This document shows, piece by piece, positions 1 to 8,777 of a stretch of 64,000 bases of DNA. Position 1 is the stretch's first letter. Each line of letters opens with the position of its first letter. The stretch comes from Prauserella endophytica (GTDB lineage Bacteria; Actinomycetota; Actinomycetes; Mycobacteriales; Pseudonocardiaceae), in the NCBI RefSeq assembly GCF_005146945.1, contig NZ_SWMS01000010.1:124001-188000 (forward strand), read 5' to 3'. The notes beneath the pieces are model-generated. The model searched no databases, was not told the origin of the DNA, and was given only the letters and a program-made list of their open reading frames with translations. A program made the position numbers and the translations under genes.

Positions 1-464
1 GGATCGGCACGGTCGACGTGCTGCGCAAGGGTGCCAGCGAGGACGTGCTGCTGGTCGTGGTGGGCGCCTTCGCCCGGCTCGGGCTCGCGGCGGCCGACCG
101 GCTGGCCGACCAGGGCATCGGCGTGACCGTCGTCGACCCGAGGTGGGTGGTGCCGGTGCCGGAGCAGCTCGTGGAGCTGGCCGCCCGTCACCGGCTCGTG
201 GTCACGGTCGAGGACAGCGGCCGCCACGGCGGCTTCGGCTCCGCGCTGGCCGCTGCGCTGCGTGACGCCGACTGCGACGTTCCGTTGCGTGATCTCGGTG
301 TGCCGCAACGATTCCTGGCACACGGCACGCGTGACGAGGTGCTCGCCGGGATCGGGCTCACGGCCCAGGACGTCGCCCGCAGGGTCACTGAGTGGGCCTC
401 CACCCGTCTCGGCGAGCCGCACGCCACCAGCACCGTGGAGACCACGGAGTCCACGCCGGAATGA
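1..464 (+). CDS. dxs: 1-deoxy-D-xylulose-5-phosphate synthase, C-terminal part
   Basis: The reading frame is open from the left edge and ends at the TGA at 462-464, so only about 154 C-terminal residues are present. They match the transketolase C-terminal domain of DXS: a [10 protein letters not shown] strand, the DPRWVVPVP segment and the [13 protein letters not shown] loop. DXS condenses pyruvate with glyceraldehyde 3-phosphate, the first step of the MEP isoprenoid pathway, in the cytoplasm. The tail after the domain is Thr/Ser/Glu-rich and not conserved. The RNase D, DUF3000 and heme genes downstream recall the mycobacterial dxs1 neighbourhood. The catalytic and TPP-binding domains lie outside the window. 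Confidence 0.9.
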   Translation, partial: IGTVDVLRKGASEDVLLVVVGAFARLGLAAADRLADQGIGVTVVDPRWVVPVPEQLVELAARHRLVVTVEDSGRHGGFGSALAAALRDADCDVPLRDLGVPQRFLAHGTRDEVLAGIGLTAQDVARRVTEWASTRLGEPHATSTVETTESTPE

Positions 465-562
465 GCCCGTCTCGCACCGGCGAGCCGGAGCCGCTGAACG
501 CCTAGAATTTCAACCGGGTCTTCACACAGGAAGCTCTCAGAAATCTGTGACACGGTGTTGAC

Positions 563-1258
563 GTGCGGGTATTGGTAGTTGAGGACGAGGCGCCGCTCGC
601 CGAGGCGATCGCGCGCGGCCTTCGCCGGGAGGGCATGGCCGTCGACGTCGCCTTCACGGGGGACGAGGGTCACGAGAAGGCGGCCATCACGCGGTACGAC
701 GTCGTGCTGCTCGACCGGGACCTGCCCGGCATGTCGGGTGACGACCTGTGCAAGGAGATCGTCACGTCCGGGGAGCTGACCCGGGTGCTCATGCTCACCG
801 CCAGTGGGGCGGTGTCCGACCGGGTCGAGGGCCTGTCGCTGGGGGCGGACGACTACCTCGCCAAGCCATTCGCGTTCCCCGAACTGGTCGCGCGCGTGCG
901 CGCGCTGGGCAGGCGGGCCACCCCGGCCACGCCGCCGGTGCTCACCGCGGGCGACGTCGAGCTCGACCCCTCGCGCCGCACCGTGCGCAGGGGCGGTGAG
1001 CTGGTGGAGCTGACGCGCAAGGAGTTCGGCGTGCTGGAGGTGCTGCTCTCCGCGGGCGGCGCCGTGGTCAGCAGCGAGGACCTCCTCGAGCGCGTGTGGG
1101 ACGAGAACGCCGACCCCTTCACCACCACGGTGCGCGTCACGGTGATGACGCTGCGCAAGAAGCTGGGTGAGCCGGGCATCATCGACACGGTGGTCGGTTC
1201 CGGTTACCGGGTGCCGGGCGCGGGCTCGAGTGCGGAGTCTGGTTCGCTCGCGGAGTGA
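563..1258 (+). CDS. OmpR/PhoB-family response regulator
   Basis: This 231-residue protein has an N-terminal receiver domain (about 1-115) and a C-terminal winged helix (about 125-222). The acidic pocket E7/D8, phospho-acceptor D51, T79 and K101 are all in place, so phosphorylation is expected. The winged helix carries the usual LTRKEFGVLEVLL and TVMTLRKKLG segments. The start is GTG at 563, directly before the receiver sequence. The stop overlaps the start of the histidine kinase gene (GTGA), so the two are translationally coupled and form a cognate pair. The signal and target genes are unknown. Confidence 0.93.
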   Translation: MRVLVVEDEAPLAEAIARGLRREGMAVDVAFTGDEGHEKAAITRYDVVLLDRDLPGMSGDDLCKEIVTSGELTRVLMLTASGAVSDRVEGLSLGADDYLAKPFAFPELVARVRALGRRATPATPPVLTAGDVELDPSRRTVRRGGELVELTRKEFGVLEVLLSAGGAVVSSEDLLERVWDENADPFTTTVRVTVMTLRKKLGEPGIIDTVVGSGYRVPGAGSSAESGSLAE

Positions 1259-2391
1259 TCCGCCGTACGGGACTCCCGGTGCGCAGCCTGCGCGCCCGTA
1301 TCACCGTGCTCGCGACCGTGCTCGCCGCGGCCGTCAGCCTGGTCCTGCTGTGGCTCGCGTGGACACTCGTCGGTGACGCCGTCGCCGCGGTGCCGCAGCT
1401 GCCGCCCGGCACCACCGTCCGGGTCGATGGCGCCGACATCGAGGCGTCGGTGCTGGCCGACCATCTGAGACAGCACGCGAGGGAACGCGTGCTGATCGCC
1501 GGGGTGATCGCCTTCTGCTTCGTGGTGGCCGCCGCGGGGATCCTGGCGTGGACGTTCACCTCGCGTGTGCTGCGGCCGCTGCGGGAGATCACCGACACCG
1601 CGACGCGCCTCTCGGTCGAGTCGATGGGGGAGCGCATCGGGGAACTGTCCACTCGCGACGAACTCGCCGAGCTGGCCCACACGTTCGACGCCATGCTCGA
1701 CCGGCTGCAGGCCGCGTTCGACGCGCAGCGGCATTTCGTCGCCAACGCGAGCCACGAGCTGCGCACCCCCCTCTCGGTGATTCGCACCGAGCTGGACGTG
1801 ACGTTGTCCGACGAGCACGCCGACGAGGCCGAGCTGCGGCGCATGGCCGGGGTCGTGCGCGACGCCACCGAGCGGGCGGAGCAGCTCGTCGGCTCGCTGC
1901 TGCTGCTCGCGCGCACCGACGGCGCGGGGCTTGTGCTCACCGAACCGGTGGATCTGGCCGCGGTCGCCGGCACGGCGTGGCGGGCGGTGCGGACCGAAGC
2001 CGAGGGGCGGGGCCTGCGGGCGGAGTTCAACCTCGCTCCCGCCATCACCACCGGCGACGCCGCGCTGCTGGAACGCGTGGCGGGCAACCTGCTGGAGAAC
2101 GCGGTGCGGCACAACGTCGACGGCGGCTGGCTGGAGGTCGCCACCGAGCAGGGGCCCCGCCGCGCGACGCTGCGGGTCCGCTCGTCGGGGCCGCTGATCG
2201 ACCCCGCGACCGTCACCGAGCTGTTCGAGCCGTTCCGCAGGGCGGGGGTCGCCCGCACCGCGCGGTCGGGGGCCGGTCTCGGGCTCTCCATCGTGCGTGC
2301 CGCCGTGCAGGCCCACGGCGGCGCGGTCGGCGCCGAGCCCGTGGTCGGCGGTGGGCTCGCGGTCACCGTCCACCTGCCCGCGGCACCGTAG
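1255..2391 (+). CDS. Two-component sensor histidine kinase
   Basis: This 378-residue membrane kinase is encoded from a GTG overlapping the response-regulator stop by four bases. It has a transmembrane helix at about 15-38, a short extracytoplasmic loop of roughly 40 residues, a second helix at about 79-103, a HAMP domain to about 157, the HisKA box with H167 in the SHELRTP motif, and an HATPase domain (NLLENAVRHN N-box, GAGLGLSIV G-box). Autophosphorylation at H167 and transfer to D51 of the adjacent regulator is expected from the family. The loop is too short to suggest a ligand-binding fold. Confidence 0.92.
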   Translation: MIRRTGLPVRSLRARITVLATVLAAAVSLVLLWLAWTLVGDAVAAVPQLPPGTTVRVDGADIEASVLADHLRQHARERVLIAGVIAFCFVVAAAGILAWTFTSRVLRPLREITDTATRLSVESMGERIGELSTRDELAELAHTFDAMLDRLQAAFDAQRHFVANASHELRTPLSVIRTELDVTLSDEHADEAELRRMAGVVRDATERAEQLVGSLLLLARTDGAGLVLTEPVDLAAVAGTAWRAVRTEAEGRGLRAEFNLAPAITTGDAALLERVAGNLLENAVRHNVDGGWLEVATEQGPRRATLRVRSSGPLIDPATVTELFEPFRRAGVARTARSGAGLGLSIVRAAVQAHGGAVGAEPVVGGGLAVTVHLPAAP

Positions 2392-2408
2392 CGGGTTACG
2401 GTCGGGAC

Positions 2409-3233
2409 ATGGTTTCCGAAGTCGAACTCAACAACGGTGTCCGCATCCCCCAGCTCGGGTACGGCGTCTACAGGATCCCGGACGGCGACGTCGCGGGCGC
2501 GGTGCACCGGGCGTTCGAGGCCGGGTACCGCAGCATCGACACGGCGACGCTGTACCGCAACGAACGCGGTGTGGGCCAGGCCGTGCGGGAGTCTGGGCTG
2601 CCGCGCGAGGACGTGTTCGTCACCACCAAGCTGTGGAACACCGAGCACGGCCACGACGAGGCTCTGCGCGCGTTCGAGGGCAGTCTGCGGGAGCTGGGGC
2701 TCGACTACGTCGACCTGTACCTCATCCACTGGCCGGTGCCGAGCAGGGATCGCTACGTCGACACGTGGCGGGCGCTCGAGAAGATCGCCTCCGACGGCCG
2801 GGCCCGCGCGATCGGCGTCTCCAACTTCCAGGCGCCGCACCTGCGAAGGCTCATCGACGAGACCGGGGTCGTCCCGGCGGTGAACCAGATCGAGCTGCAT
2901 CCGTGGCTGCAGCAGCCGAAGCTGCGGGCGTTCCACGAGGAGCACGGCATCGCGACGGAGGCGTGGAGCCCCATCGCACGGGGCGGCGAGCGGCTCTCCG
3001 GCAGTGAGGTGATCTCCACGGTCGCCCGCAAGCACGGCAAGACCCCGGCGCAGGTGGTGCTGCGCTGGCACATCGAACTCGGCCACATCGCGATCCCGAA
3101 GTCGGTGACGCCGGAGCGGATCAAGCAGAACATCGACGTCTTCGACTTCGAGTTCGACGAGCAGGACGTAGCCGGCTTCGCGACCCTGGAGGCGGGCGAG
3201 CGCCTCGGCCCGCACCCCGACACGCACAGCTAA
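2409..3233 (+). CDS. Aldo/keto reductase (2,5-diketo-D-gluconate reductase-like)
   Basis: This 274-residue (alpha/beta)8-barrel NADPH-dependent reductase starts at ATG 2409. The full AKR catalytic tetrad is visible: D44, Y49, K74 and H107 (LIHWP). The family motifs GVSNF and IPKSVTPERIKQN (cofactor binding) are also present. Length and motifs fit the AKR5/2,5-DKG reductase group, which reduces a broad range of aldehydes and ketones. It lies 17 bp behind the kinase gene but is probably a separate metabolic function. The gene ends just before a strong hairpin repeat that separates it from the convergent fadB. The physiological substrate cannot be told from the sequence. Confidence 0.93.
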   Translation: MVSEVELNNGVRIPQLGYGVYRIPDGDVAGAVHRAFEAGYRSIDTATLYRNERGVGQAVRESGLPREDVFVTTKLWNTEHGHDEALRAFEGSLRELGLDYVDLYLIHWPVPSRDRYVDTWRALEKIASDGRARAIGVSNFQAPHLRRLIDETGVVPAVNQIELHPWLQQPKLRAFHEEHGIATEAWSPIARGGERLSGSEVISTVARKHGKTPAQVVLRWHIELGHIAIPKSVTPERIKQNIDVFDFEFDEQDVAGFATLEAGERLGPHPDTHS

Positions 3234-3266
3234 CCGTATAACACCCTATACGCTCCGGCCTCGACT

Positions 3267-3319
3267 GCAGTGAAGGCCACCATGCCTGCGTTGAACGCAG
3301 TGATGGTGGCCTTCACTGC
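3267..3319. repeat. Hairpin repeat at convergent junction, copy 1 (likely bidirectional terminator)
   Basis: Perfect 17-bp arms lie at 3267-3283 and 3303-3319 (core AAGGCCACCAT / ATGGTGGCCTT). A nested 5-bp CTGCG/CGCAG stem closes on a TTGAA loop. The element fills the gap between the convergent aldo/keto reductase and fadB genes. Related copies occur at 17895, 20573 and 27945. Confidence 0.85.
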
Positions 3320-3334
3320 GGCTGGGGCACGGGC

Positions 3335-5443
3335 TCAGGAGGCGGGGACCGAGGCGACGCCGGGGGCCAGGAACGGCTTGCCGTTCACTCGCTCCGAGAC
3401 GCCGGTGCGGTCCAGGTACGGCGTGATGCCGCCCAGCCAGAACGGCCAGCCCGCGCCGAGGATCAGGCACAGGTCGATGTCCTGCGCCTCCGCGACCACG
3501 CCCTCGTCGAGCATGATCCGCACCTCCCCGGCCAGTGCGCCGAGCGCCCGTTCGCGCACCTGCTCCGCGGTGGACGGCGCTTCGCCCTGCCGCCACAGCT
3601 CCGCCACCTCGGGGTCGACGGTCCGGTTGCCCGAGGAGTCCCACTGCCACACGGACGACTTGCCCGCCTCGACGAACCGCCTGAGGTTCTCGCTCACCCC
3701 GAACCGGTCCGGGAACGCGCCGTGCATGGTCTCCGCGACGTGCAGCGCCACCGGCGGGCCGACAAGCTGCAGCAGCGTCAGCGGCGACATCGGCAGGCCC
3801 AGCGGGTCGAGGGCGGAGTCGGCCACCTCGAACGGCGTGCCCTCGTCCACCGCGGCCAGCACCTCGCCGAGAAACCGCGTGAGCAGCCGGTTCACCACGA
3901 ACGCGGGCGCGTCCTTCACCAGCACGCTCGATTTCTTCAGCTGCTTGGCCACGGCGAACGCGGTCGCCAGCGCGGCGTCGTCGGTGCGCTCGCCGCGCAC
4001 GATCTCCAGCAGCGGCAGCACGGCCACCGGGTTGAAGAAATGGAACCCGACCACACGCTCGGGGTGCTTCAACTCCGCCGCCATGGCGGTGACCGACAGC
4101 GACGAGGTGTTGGTCGCGAGGATCGCCTCGGGGCCGACGTGCGCTTCGACCTCGGCGAACACGGTCCGCTTGACGCCCAGCTCCTCGAACACGGCCTCGA
4201 TCACGAAGTCCGCGTCGGCGAACGCGGCCTTGTCCAGCGAGCCGGACACCAACGTCGTCAGCCGGTTGGCCTCGTCCGGCGAGATCCGCTGCTTCGCCAG
4301 CAGCTTGCCGATCTCGTCGTGCACATAGGACACTCCCTTGTCGACCCGCTCCTGGTCGATGTCGGTGAGCACCACGGGAACCTTGAGCCTGCGCACGAAC
4401 AGCAGCGCCAGCTGGCTCGCCATCAGCCCCGCGCCGACGATGCCGACCTTGTTCACCGGCCGTGCCAGCGACTTCTCCGGTGCGCCCGCGGGCCGCTTCG
4501 CCCGCTTGTTCACGAGGTTGAACGAGTACAGCCCAGCCCGCAGCGTGTCGGTGAGCAGCAGCTCGGCAAGCGCGTCGGTCTCGGCGGCGAACCCGGTGTC
4601 GAGATCGGCCGTGCGGGCAAGCTCCAGCAGCTCCACGGCCTTGGCCGCACCCGGCGAGGCGCCCTTCGTCTTACTGTCCACAAGGGACTTCGCGCGCGCC
4701 AGCGCGGCGTCCCACGCCTCGCCGCGGTCGATCTCCGGCCGGTCCGGCGTGATCTCACCGCGCACCACCTTCGCCAGCCACAGCAGCGACTGCTCGAGGA
4801 AGTCGGCGGAGCCGAGCAGCTCGTCGGCGATGCCGAGTTTCGCCGCCTGCGCCGGCTTGAGCATCCGGTTCTGGTTGAGCGCGTTCTCGACGAGTACCGT
4901 CACGGCGGGGTCGGCGCCGATCAGGTTCGGCAACAACTGCGTGCCGCCCCAGCCGGGGAACAGGCCGAGGAACACCTCGGGTAGCGACAGCGCCGCCGCG
5001 TTGTCGGAGAGCGTGCGGTAGTGGCACGACAGCGCGAGCTCGAGCCCGCCGCCCATCGCCGCGCCGTTGACGAACGCGAACGTGGGGATCTTCGACTCGG
5101 TGAACCGGCGGAACACGTCGTGCCCTGCCTGGGCGATCAGCCGCGCCACCTCCGGGTCTGCGACCCGCTCGATGCCCGAGAGGTCGGCGCCGACGGCGAA
5201 GACGAACGGCTTGCCGGTGACCGCGATCGCTGCGGGCTCGGCGGCGATCGCCTCGTCCAGCGCCGCGTTCAGGCTCACCAGGCCCTGGGGCCCGAAGGTC
5301 GAGGGCCGGGTGTGGTCGTGCCCGTTGTCGATCGTGATCAGCGCGACCGGCGCGGCCAGCCCCGGAACGGACACCAGCCGGGTCACCGCGCGCGTGACCA
5401 CCTCGTCGGGAAAGGCCAGCTCGGCCTGCTCCTGGGTAATCAC
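3335..5443 (-). CDS. fadB: 3-hydroxyacyl-CoA dehydrogenase / enoyl-CoA hydratase, fatty-acid oxidation alpha subunit
   Basis: This 702-residue bifunctional beta-oxidation enzyme has an N-terminal crotonase domain (about 30-230; catalytic-type glutamates in GGGLELAL near 135 and LPEVFLGL near 156). A Rossmann dehydrogenase domain begins at GIVGAGLMA (334-342), with the catalytic His in GFHFFNP at 468 and Glu near 480, followed by C-terminal HAD helices. It hydrates enoyl-CoA and oxidises the L-3-hydroxyacyl-CoA with NAD+. The GTG start at 5443 overlaps the fadA stop (GTGA), giving translational coupling in a fadA-fadB operon. The frame stays open further upstream through fadA, but that is not coding. 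Confidence 0.95.
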   Translation of the reverse strand: MITQEQAELAFPDEVVTRAVTRLVSVPGLAAPVALITIDNGHDHTRPSTFGPQGLVSLNAALDEAIAAEPAAIAVTGKPFVFAVGADLSGIERVADPEVARLIAQAGHDVFRRFTESKIPTFAFVNGAAMGGGLELALSCHYRTLSDNAAALSLPEVFLGLFPGWGGTQLLPNLIGADPAVTVLVENALNQNRMLKPAQAAKLGIADELLGSADFLEQSLLWLAKVVRGEITPDRPEIDRGEAWDAALARAKSLVDSKTKGASPGAAKAVELLELARTADLDTGFAAETDALAELLLTDTLRAGLYSFNLVNKRAKRPAGAPEKSLARPVNKVGIVGAGLMASQLALLFVRRLKVPVVLTDIDQERVDKGVSYVHDEIGKLLAKQRISPDEANRLTTLVSGSLDKAAFADADFVIEAVFEELGVKRTVFAEVEAHVGPEAILATNTSSLSVTAMAAELKHPERVVGFHFFNPVAVLPLLEIVRGERTDDAALATAFAVAKQLKKSSVLVKDAPAFVVNRLLTRFLGEVLAAVDEGTPFEVADSALDPLGLPMSPLTLLQLVGPPVALHVAETMHGAFPDRFGVSENLRRFVEAGKSSVWQWDSSGNRTVDPEVAELWRQGEAPSTAEQVRERALGALAGEVRIMLDEGVVAEAQDIDLCLILGAGWPFWLGGITPYLDRTGVSERVNGKPFLAPGVASVPAS

Positions 5444-6642
5444 TTGGTCCCCTCCCAGTTCGGGTTCTCCCAGATGACGGTGCCGCCCATGCCGATGCCG
5501 ATGCACATCGTGGTGAGGCCGTAGCGGACGTCGGGCCGCTCGGCGAACTGGCGCGAGAGCTGCGTCATGAGCCGCACGCCCGACGAAGCCAGCGGGTGAC
5601 CGCACGCGATCGCGCCGCCCCACTGGTTGACGCGTGGGTCCTCCTCGGAGATGCCGAAGTGGTCGAGGAACGCGAGCACCTGCACCGCGAACGCCTCGTT
5701 GATCTCGAACAGCCCGATGTCGCCGATCGAGAGGCCCGCCCTGGCGAGCGCCTTCTCGGTCGCGGGCACCGGCCCGACACCCATCACCTCGGGCTCGACC
5801 CCGGCGAAGGCGTAGCCGACCAGCCGCATGCCGACGGGCAGGCCCAGCTCGCGGGCGGTCGACTCCTCGGCGAGCAGCGCGCCGGTTGCGCCGTCGTTGA
5901 GGCCGGCCGCGTTGCCCGCGGTGACCCTGCCGTGCGGACGGAACGGCGTCTTCAGCCCGGCGAGGCCCTCCATCGTGGTGCCGGGCCGGGGTGGCTCGTC
6001 CTCGGTCACCAGGCCCCAGCCCAGCTCGGGGTGCCGCGTCGCGACAGACACCAGGTCGGGGCCTATCTTGCCGGTCTTCACGGCGTCGGCGAAGCGCTCC
6101 TGGCTGCGCACGGCGTAGGCGTCGCAGCGCTGCTTGGTGATCGCGGGGAAGCGGTCGTGCACGTTCTCCGCGGTCTGGCCCATCACGAGCGCGGAGGGGT
6201 CGACGAGCCTGTCGGCGAGGAACCGCGGGTTCGGGTCCACACCCTCGCCCATCGGGTGCCTGCCCATGTGCTCGACGCCGCCGGCGATCGCGACGTCGTA
6301 GGCGCCGAAGCCGATACCGCTCGCGGTGGTGGTCACGGCGGTCATGGCGCCGGCGCACATGCGGTCGATCGCGAAGCCGGGCACGGACTTGGGCAGCCCG
6401 GCCAGCAGCGCGGCGGTGCGGCCGATGGTCAGGCCCTGGTCGCCGATCTGCGTGGTCGCGGCGATCGCGACCTCGTCGACGCGCTCGGGCGGCAGCTCGG
6501 GGTGCCGCCGCAGCAGTTCGCGGATGACCTTGACGACGAGGTCGTCGGCCCGCGTGTGGGCGTAGACGCCCTTGTCGCCTGCCTTGCCGAAGGGGGTTCG
6601 GACCCCTTCGACGAAGGCCACGGTGCGCACGGATGCGGCCAC
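5440..6642 (-). CDS. fadA: Acetyl-CoA acyltransferase (3-ketoacyl-CoA thiolase)
   Basis: This 400-residue thiolase cleaves 3-ketoacyl-CoA to acetyl-CoA and a shortened acyl-CoA, the last step of beta-oxidation. The acyl-accepting Cys is C96 (DRMCAGAM). The C-terminal signature has the GHPLASSG histidine and the second active-site cysteine in CIGIGMGG. A GTG start at 6642 follows a GGAG box six bases upstream. It is first in the operon with fadB, behind a 16-bp palindrome at 6699-6714 that probably binds a fatty-acid-responsive repressor. Confidence 0.95.
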   Translation of the reverse strand: MAASVRTVAFVEGVRTPFGKAGDKGVYAHTRADDLVVKVIRELLRRHPELPPERVDEVAIAATTQIGDQGLTIGRTAALLAGLPKSVPGFAIDRMCAGAMTAVTTTASGIGFGAYDVAIAGGVEHMGRHPMGEGVDPNPRFLADRLVDPSALVMGQTAENVHDRFPAITKQRCDAYAVRSQERFADAVKTGKIGPDLVSVATRHPELGWGLVTEDEPPRPGTTMEGLAGLKTPFRPHGRVTAGNAAGLNDGATGALLAEESTARELGLPVGMRLVGYAFAGVEPEVMGVGPVPATEKALARAGLSIGDIGLFEINEAFAVQVLAFLDHFGISEEDPRVNQWGGAIACGHPLASSGVRLMTQLSRQFAERPDVRYGLTTMCIGIGMGGTVIWENPNWEGTK

Positions 6643-6698
6643 GGATGCTCCTTGGTGCGGAAGGTCGAGGTAACTCGGATAGCCGCACCATAGCCTTA

Positions 6699-6714
6699 GT
6701 TACCGCCCGGTAAC
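6699..6714. promoter_or_regulatory. Palindromic operator upstream of fadAB
   Basis: GTTACCGCCCGGTAAC has perfect 7-bp arms around CC and lies 57 bp before the fadA start. Size and symmetry suit a TetR-type repressor, as is common for acyl-CoA metabolism operons in actinobacteria. No such regulator gene is adjacent, so the protein would act in trans. Confidence 0.6.
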
Positions 6715-6752
6715 CAGGGTGGCGCCCCTGTCGAGTGGCTCACAGCCACGGG

Positions 6753-7994
6753 TCAGGCGGTGGCGTGCAACGCCTTGCTGAGCTCGGTGGCGGTGAGCTC
6801 CACCTGCCACGGGCGGGCACCGTTCTCGCGCAGGACCTGCGCGACGCCGTCCGGCGAGCGGTCCTCAGGCGGCCGCCAGCACGTCCGTCGCAGCAGATCG
6901 GGCAGCAGCAGGTTCTCAACCGGTAGCCGGTGGTGCTCGGCGAGGCTCGTCAGCGCCGCGCGCGCCGCCGCCAGCCGGGCGGCCGCGTCCGGGTCCTTGT
7001 CGGCCCACCGGTTGGGCGGGGGAGGGCCGTCGTTGGGCACCGATGTGCTCGGCAGCTCCGAGGCCGGCAGCATCCGCGCCGCCTGCAGGTGCCGCAGCCA
7101 GTTGCTGGTGTAACGCCGCTGCACCCGCCCGCCGAACACGGGCAGCGCCTGCAGGTCCGCGCTGGTGCGCGGGTCGGCGAGCACGGCGTTGATGATCGCG
7201 CTGTCGGGCAGCACCCGGCTCGGCGCGCGGTCGCGCTTGCGGGCCTGCTCGTCGCGCGCCTCCCACAGCGCGCGCACGGCGGCGAGGCCCTTGGCCGTGC
7301 GGATCTTGTGGATGCCGGAGGTCCGGCGCCACGGCTCGGCCCTCGGCGCGGGCGGAGGGGCGGTGCGGACGGCCTCGAACTCCTGGCGCGCCCACTCGAG
7401 CTTGCCCTGCGCGGACAGGTCGGCCTCGAGCTTGTCCCGCAGCGGCACGAGGAGCTCGACGTCGAGTGCGGCGTAGTTGAGCCAGTCGGTGGGCAGCGGC
7501 CGCCTCGACCAGTCGGCGGCGCTGTGGCCCTTCTCCAGCTGGTAGCCGAGCAGCATCTCGACCAGCGTGCCCAGCGCGACGCGCTCGTAGCCGGCGAGCC
7601 TGCCCGCCAGCTCGGTGTCGAACAGCGACGGCGGGCGCAGGTCCAGCTCGGCGAGGCACGGCAGGTCCTGTGAGGCGGCGTGCAGCACCCATTCGGCGCC
7701 GCTCAGCACCTCGGCCAGTGGTTTGAGCTCGTCCCGCAGCGGGATGGGATCGATGAGAAAGGTGCCGGCGCCCTCGCGTCGCACCTGCACCAGGTAGGCC
7801 TTGGGCCAGTACCGGTACCCGGAGGCCCGCTCGGTGTCGACGGCGATCGAGCCGCTGCCGGCAGCCAGCAGGTCGCACGCCTCACGCAGCGCGGCGACGT
7901 CGGAGATGACCGGGGGAGTGCCCCCGGCCGGTTCCGTCAGCGGTATGGGCGCAGACTCCTCCGGCATCTCGGAGGCGTGATCTGCGTTTTCCAC
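6753..7994 (-). CDS. rnd: Ribonuclease D family 3'-5' exonuclease with HRDC domain
   Basis: This 413-residue protein has a DEDDy exonuclease domain: D53 and E55 in AVDTERASGY, D110 in the AASQD segment, and Y174/D178 in LNYAALDVE. An HRDC-type helical domain follows at about 220-300, then a less conserved tail. It probably trims 3' ends of structured RNA such as tRNA precursors in the cytoplasm. GTG 7994 gives the longest protein and M10 is an alternative start; the first 25 residues are not conserved. It is downstream of the orphan regulator gene but separated from it by a hairpin at 8004-8049. Confidence 0.9.
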   Translation of the reverse strand: MENADHASEMPEESAPIPLTEPAGGTPPVISDVAALREACDLLAAGSGSIAVDTERASGYRYWPKAYLVQVRREGAGTFLIDPIPLRDELKPLAEVLSGAEWVLHAASQDLPCLAELDLRPPSLFDTELAGRLAGYERVALGTLVEMLLGYQLEKGHSAADWSRRPLPTDWLNYAALDVELLVPLRDKLEADLSAQGKLEWARQEFEAVRTAPPPAPRAEPWRRTSGIHKIRTAKGLAAVRALWEARDEQARKRDRAPSRVLPDSAIINAVLADPRTSADLQALPVFGGRVQRRYTSNWLRHLQAARMLPASELPSTSVPNDGPPPPNRWADKDPDAAARLAAARAALTSLAEHHRLPVENLLLPDLLRRTCWRPPEDRSPDGVAQVLRENGARPWQVELTATELSKALHATA

Positions 7995-8003
7995 AAGAAT
8001 GAA

Positions 8004-8049
8004 CCCTACGGGACGAGCTCACCGCGCCTGGCTCGCCCGTCCCGTAGGG
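8004..8049 (-). terminator. Hairpin between the orphan regulator gene and rnd
   Basis: Arms CCCTACGGGACG (8004-8015) and CGTCCCGTAGGG (8038-8049) are perfect complements, and GAGC/GCTC extends the stem past a small bulge. It starts just beyond the stop of the upstream regulator gene. There is no clear U-tract, as is usual in GC-rich actinobacteria. Confidence 0.55.
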
Positions 8050-8060
8050 ACGCCCTGCGA

Positions 8061-8777
8061 CTAACGGATGACGCCGGCCCGCATGGCCAGCGCCACCATC
8101 TGCGCCCGGTCGCCGGTGCCGAGCTTGCGCCCGATCCGCGACAGGTGCGACTTCACCGTGAGCGCGGAGAGGCTCAGCTCCTCACCGATCTCCTTGTTCG
8201 ACTGACCGTCCGCGACCAGCTGCAGCACCTCGACCTCGCGCGCCGAGAGCTCGCGCGGGGTGTTGTCGGTGCCCGCGACCCTGGTGCCGGTGGCCAGCAC
8301 AGGGGCCACGCTCGGGTCGGCGTAGACGCCGCCCTCGAGAACCCTGCGCACGCCGTCGGTGACCACCACGGGCGACGCGGACTTCAGCAGGTAGGCCTGT
8401 GCCCCCGCCTGGAACGCCGAACGGACCGCGTAGGGGTCGTCCGACGAGGCGAGCACCACAACCCTGGGCCAGCCATTGCTGCGGAGCTCGGTGACCAGTT
8501 CGATGCCACTGCCGTCCGGCAGTCCGAGATCGAGGATCGCGAGGTCGCACGGCCCCGTGGCCGCCGCTCTCGCCCTCGCCTCGGCCACCGTCGCGGCCTC
8601 GTGCACCGTCCCGGCGCCCATCTGCGCCAGTCGTGCGGCAATCGCCTCCCTCAACAGTGGGTGGTCATCGACCACCAGCACGGAAAACAACTCTTCCCGC
8701 GGATGCGGAACCATGCTCGCCGGCAAGGCACCGGCTGGCGTGGAACGAACGGCCTGCGAAAAGCCGACGGCAGCCAC
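8061..8777 (-). CDS. Orphan NarL/LuxR-family response regulator
   Basis: This protein has about 238 residues: a receiver domain (VVDDHPLL acidic pair, phospho-acceptor Asp in AILDLGLPDGSG, lysine in AYLLKSA) and a C-terminal LuxR helix-turn-helix (LSAREVEVLQLVADGQSNKEIGEEL). The start is set at GTG 8777 because a GGGAGG box lies seven bases upstream. An in-frame GTG at 8819 would add 14 residues without a comparable site. No histidine kinase is adjacent. A near-palindrome sits about 150 bp upstream. Conserved placement between rnd and DUF3000 suggests a housekeeping regulatory role, but targets are unknown. Confidence 0.9.
   Translation of the reverse strand: MAAVGFSQAVRSTPAGALPASMVPHPREELFSVLVVDDHPLLREAIAARLAQMGAGTVHEAATVAEARARAAATGPCDLAILDLGLPDGSGIELVTELRSNGWPRVVVLASSDDPYAVRSAFQAGAQAYLLKSASPVVVTDGVRRVLEGGVYADPSVAPVLATGTRVAGTDNTPRELSAREVEVLQLVADGQSNKEIGEELSLSALTVKSHLSRIGRKLGTGDRAQMVALAMRAGVIR

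Noticed and set aside
1179-3227. Long open frame on the minus strand opposite the histidine kinase and aldo/keto reductase genes
   Set aside because: It is an antisense shadow produced by high third-position GC. The plus-strand genes have full domain motifs and the shadow has none.
5444-6691. Upstream extension of the fadB frame through fadA, giving a 1118-residue protein
   Set aside because: The extension is Arg-rich nonsense overlapping a well-conserved thiolase gene. The GTG at 5443 gives the normal fadB length.
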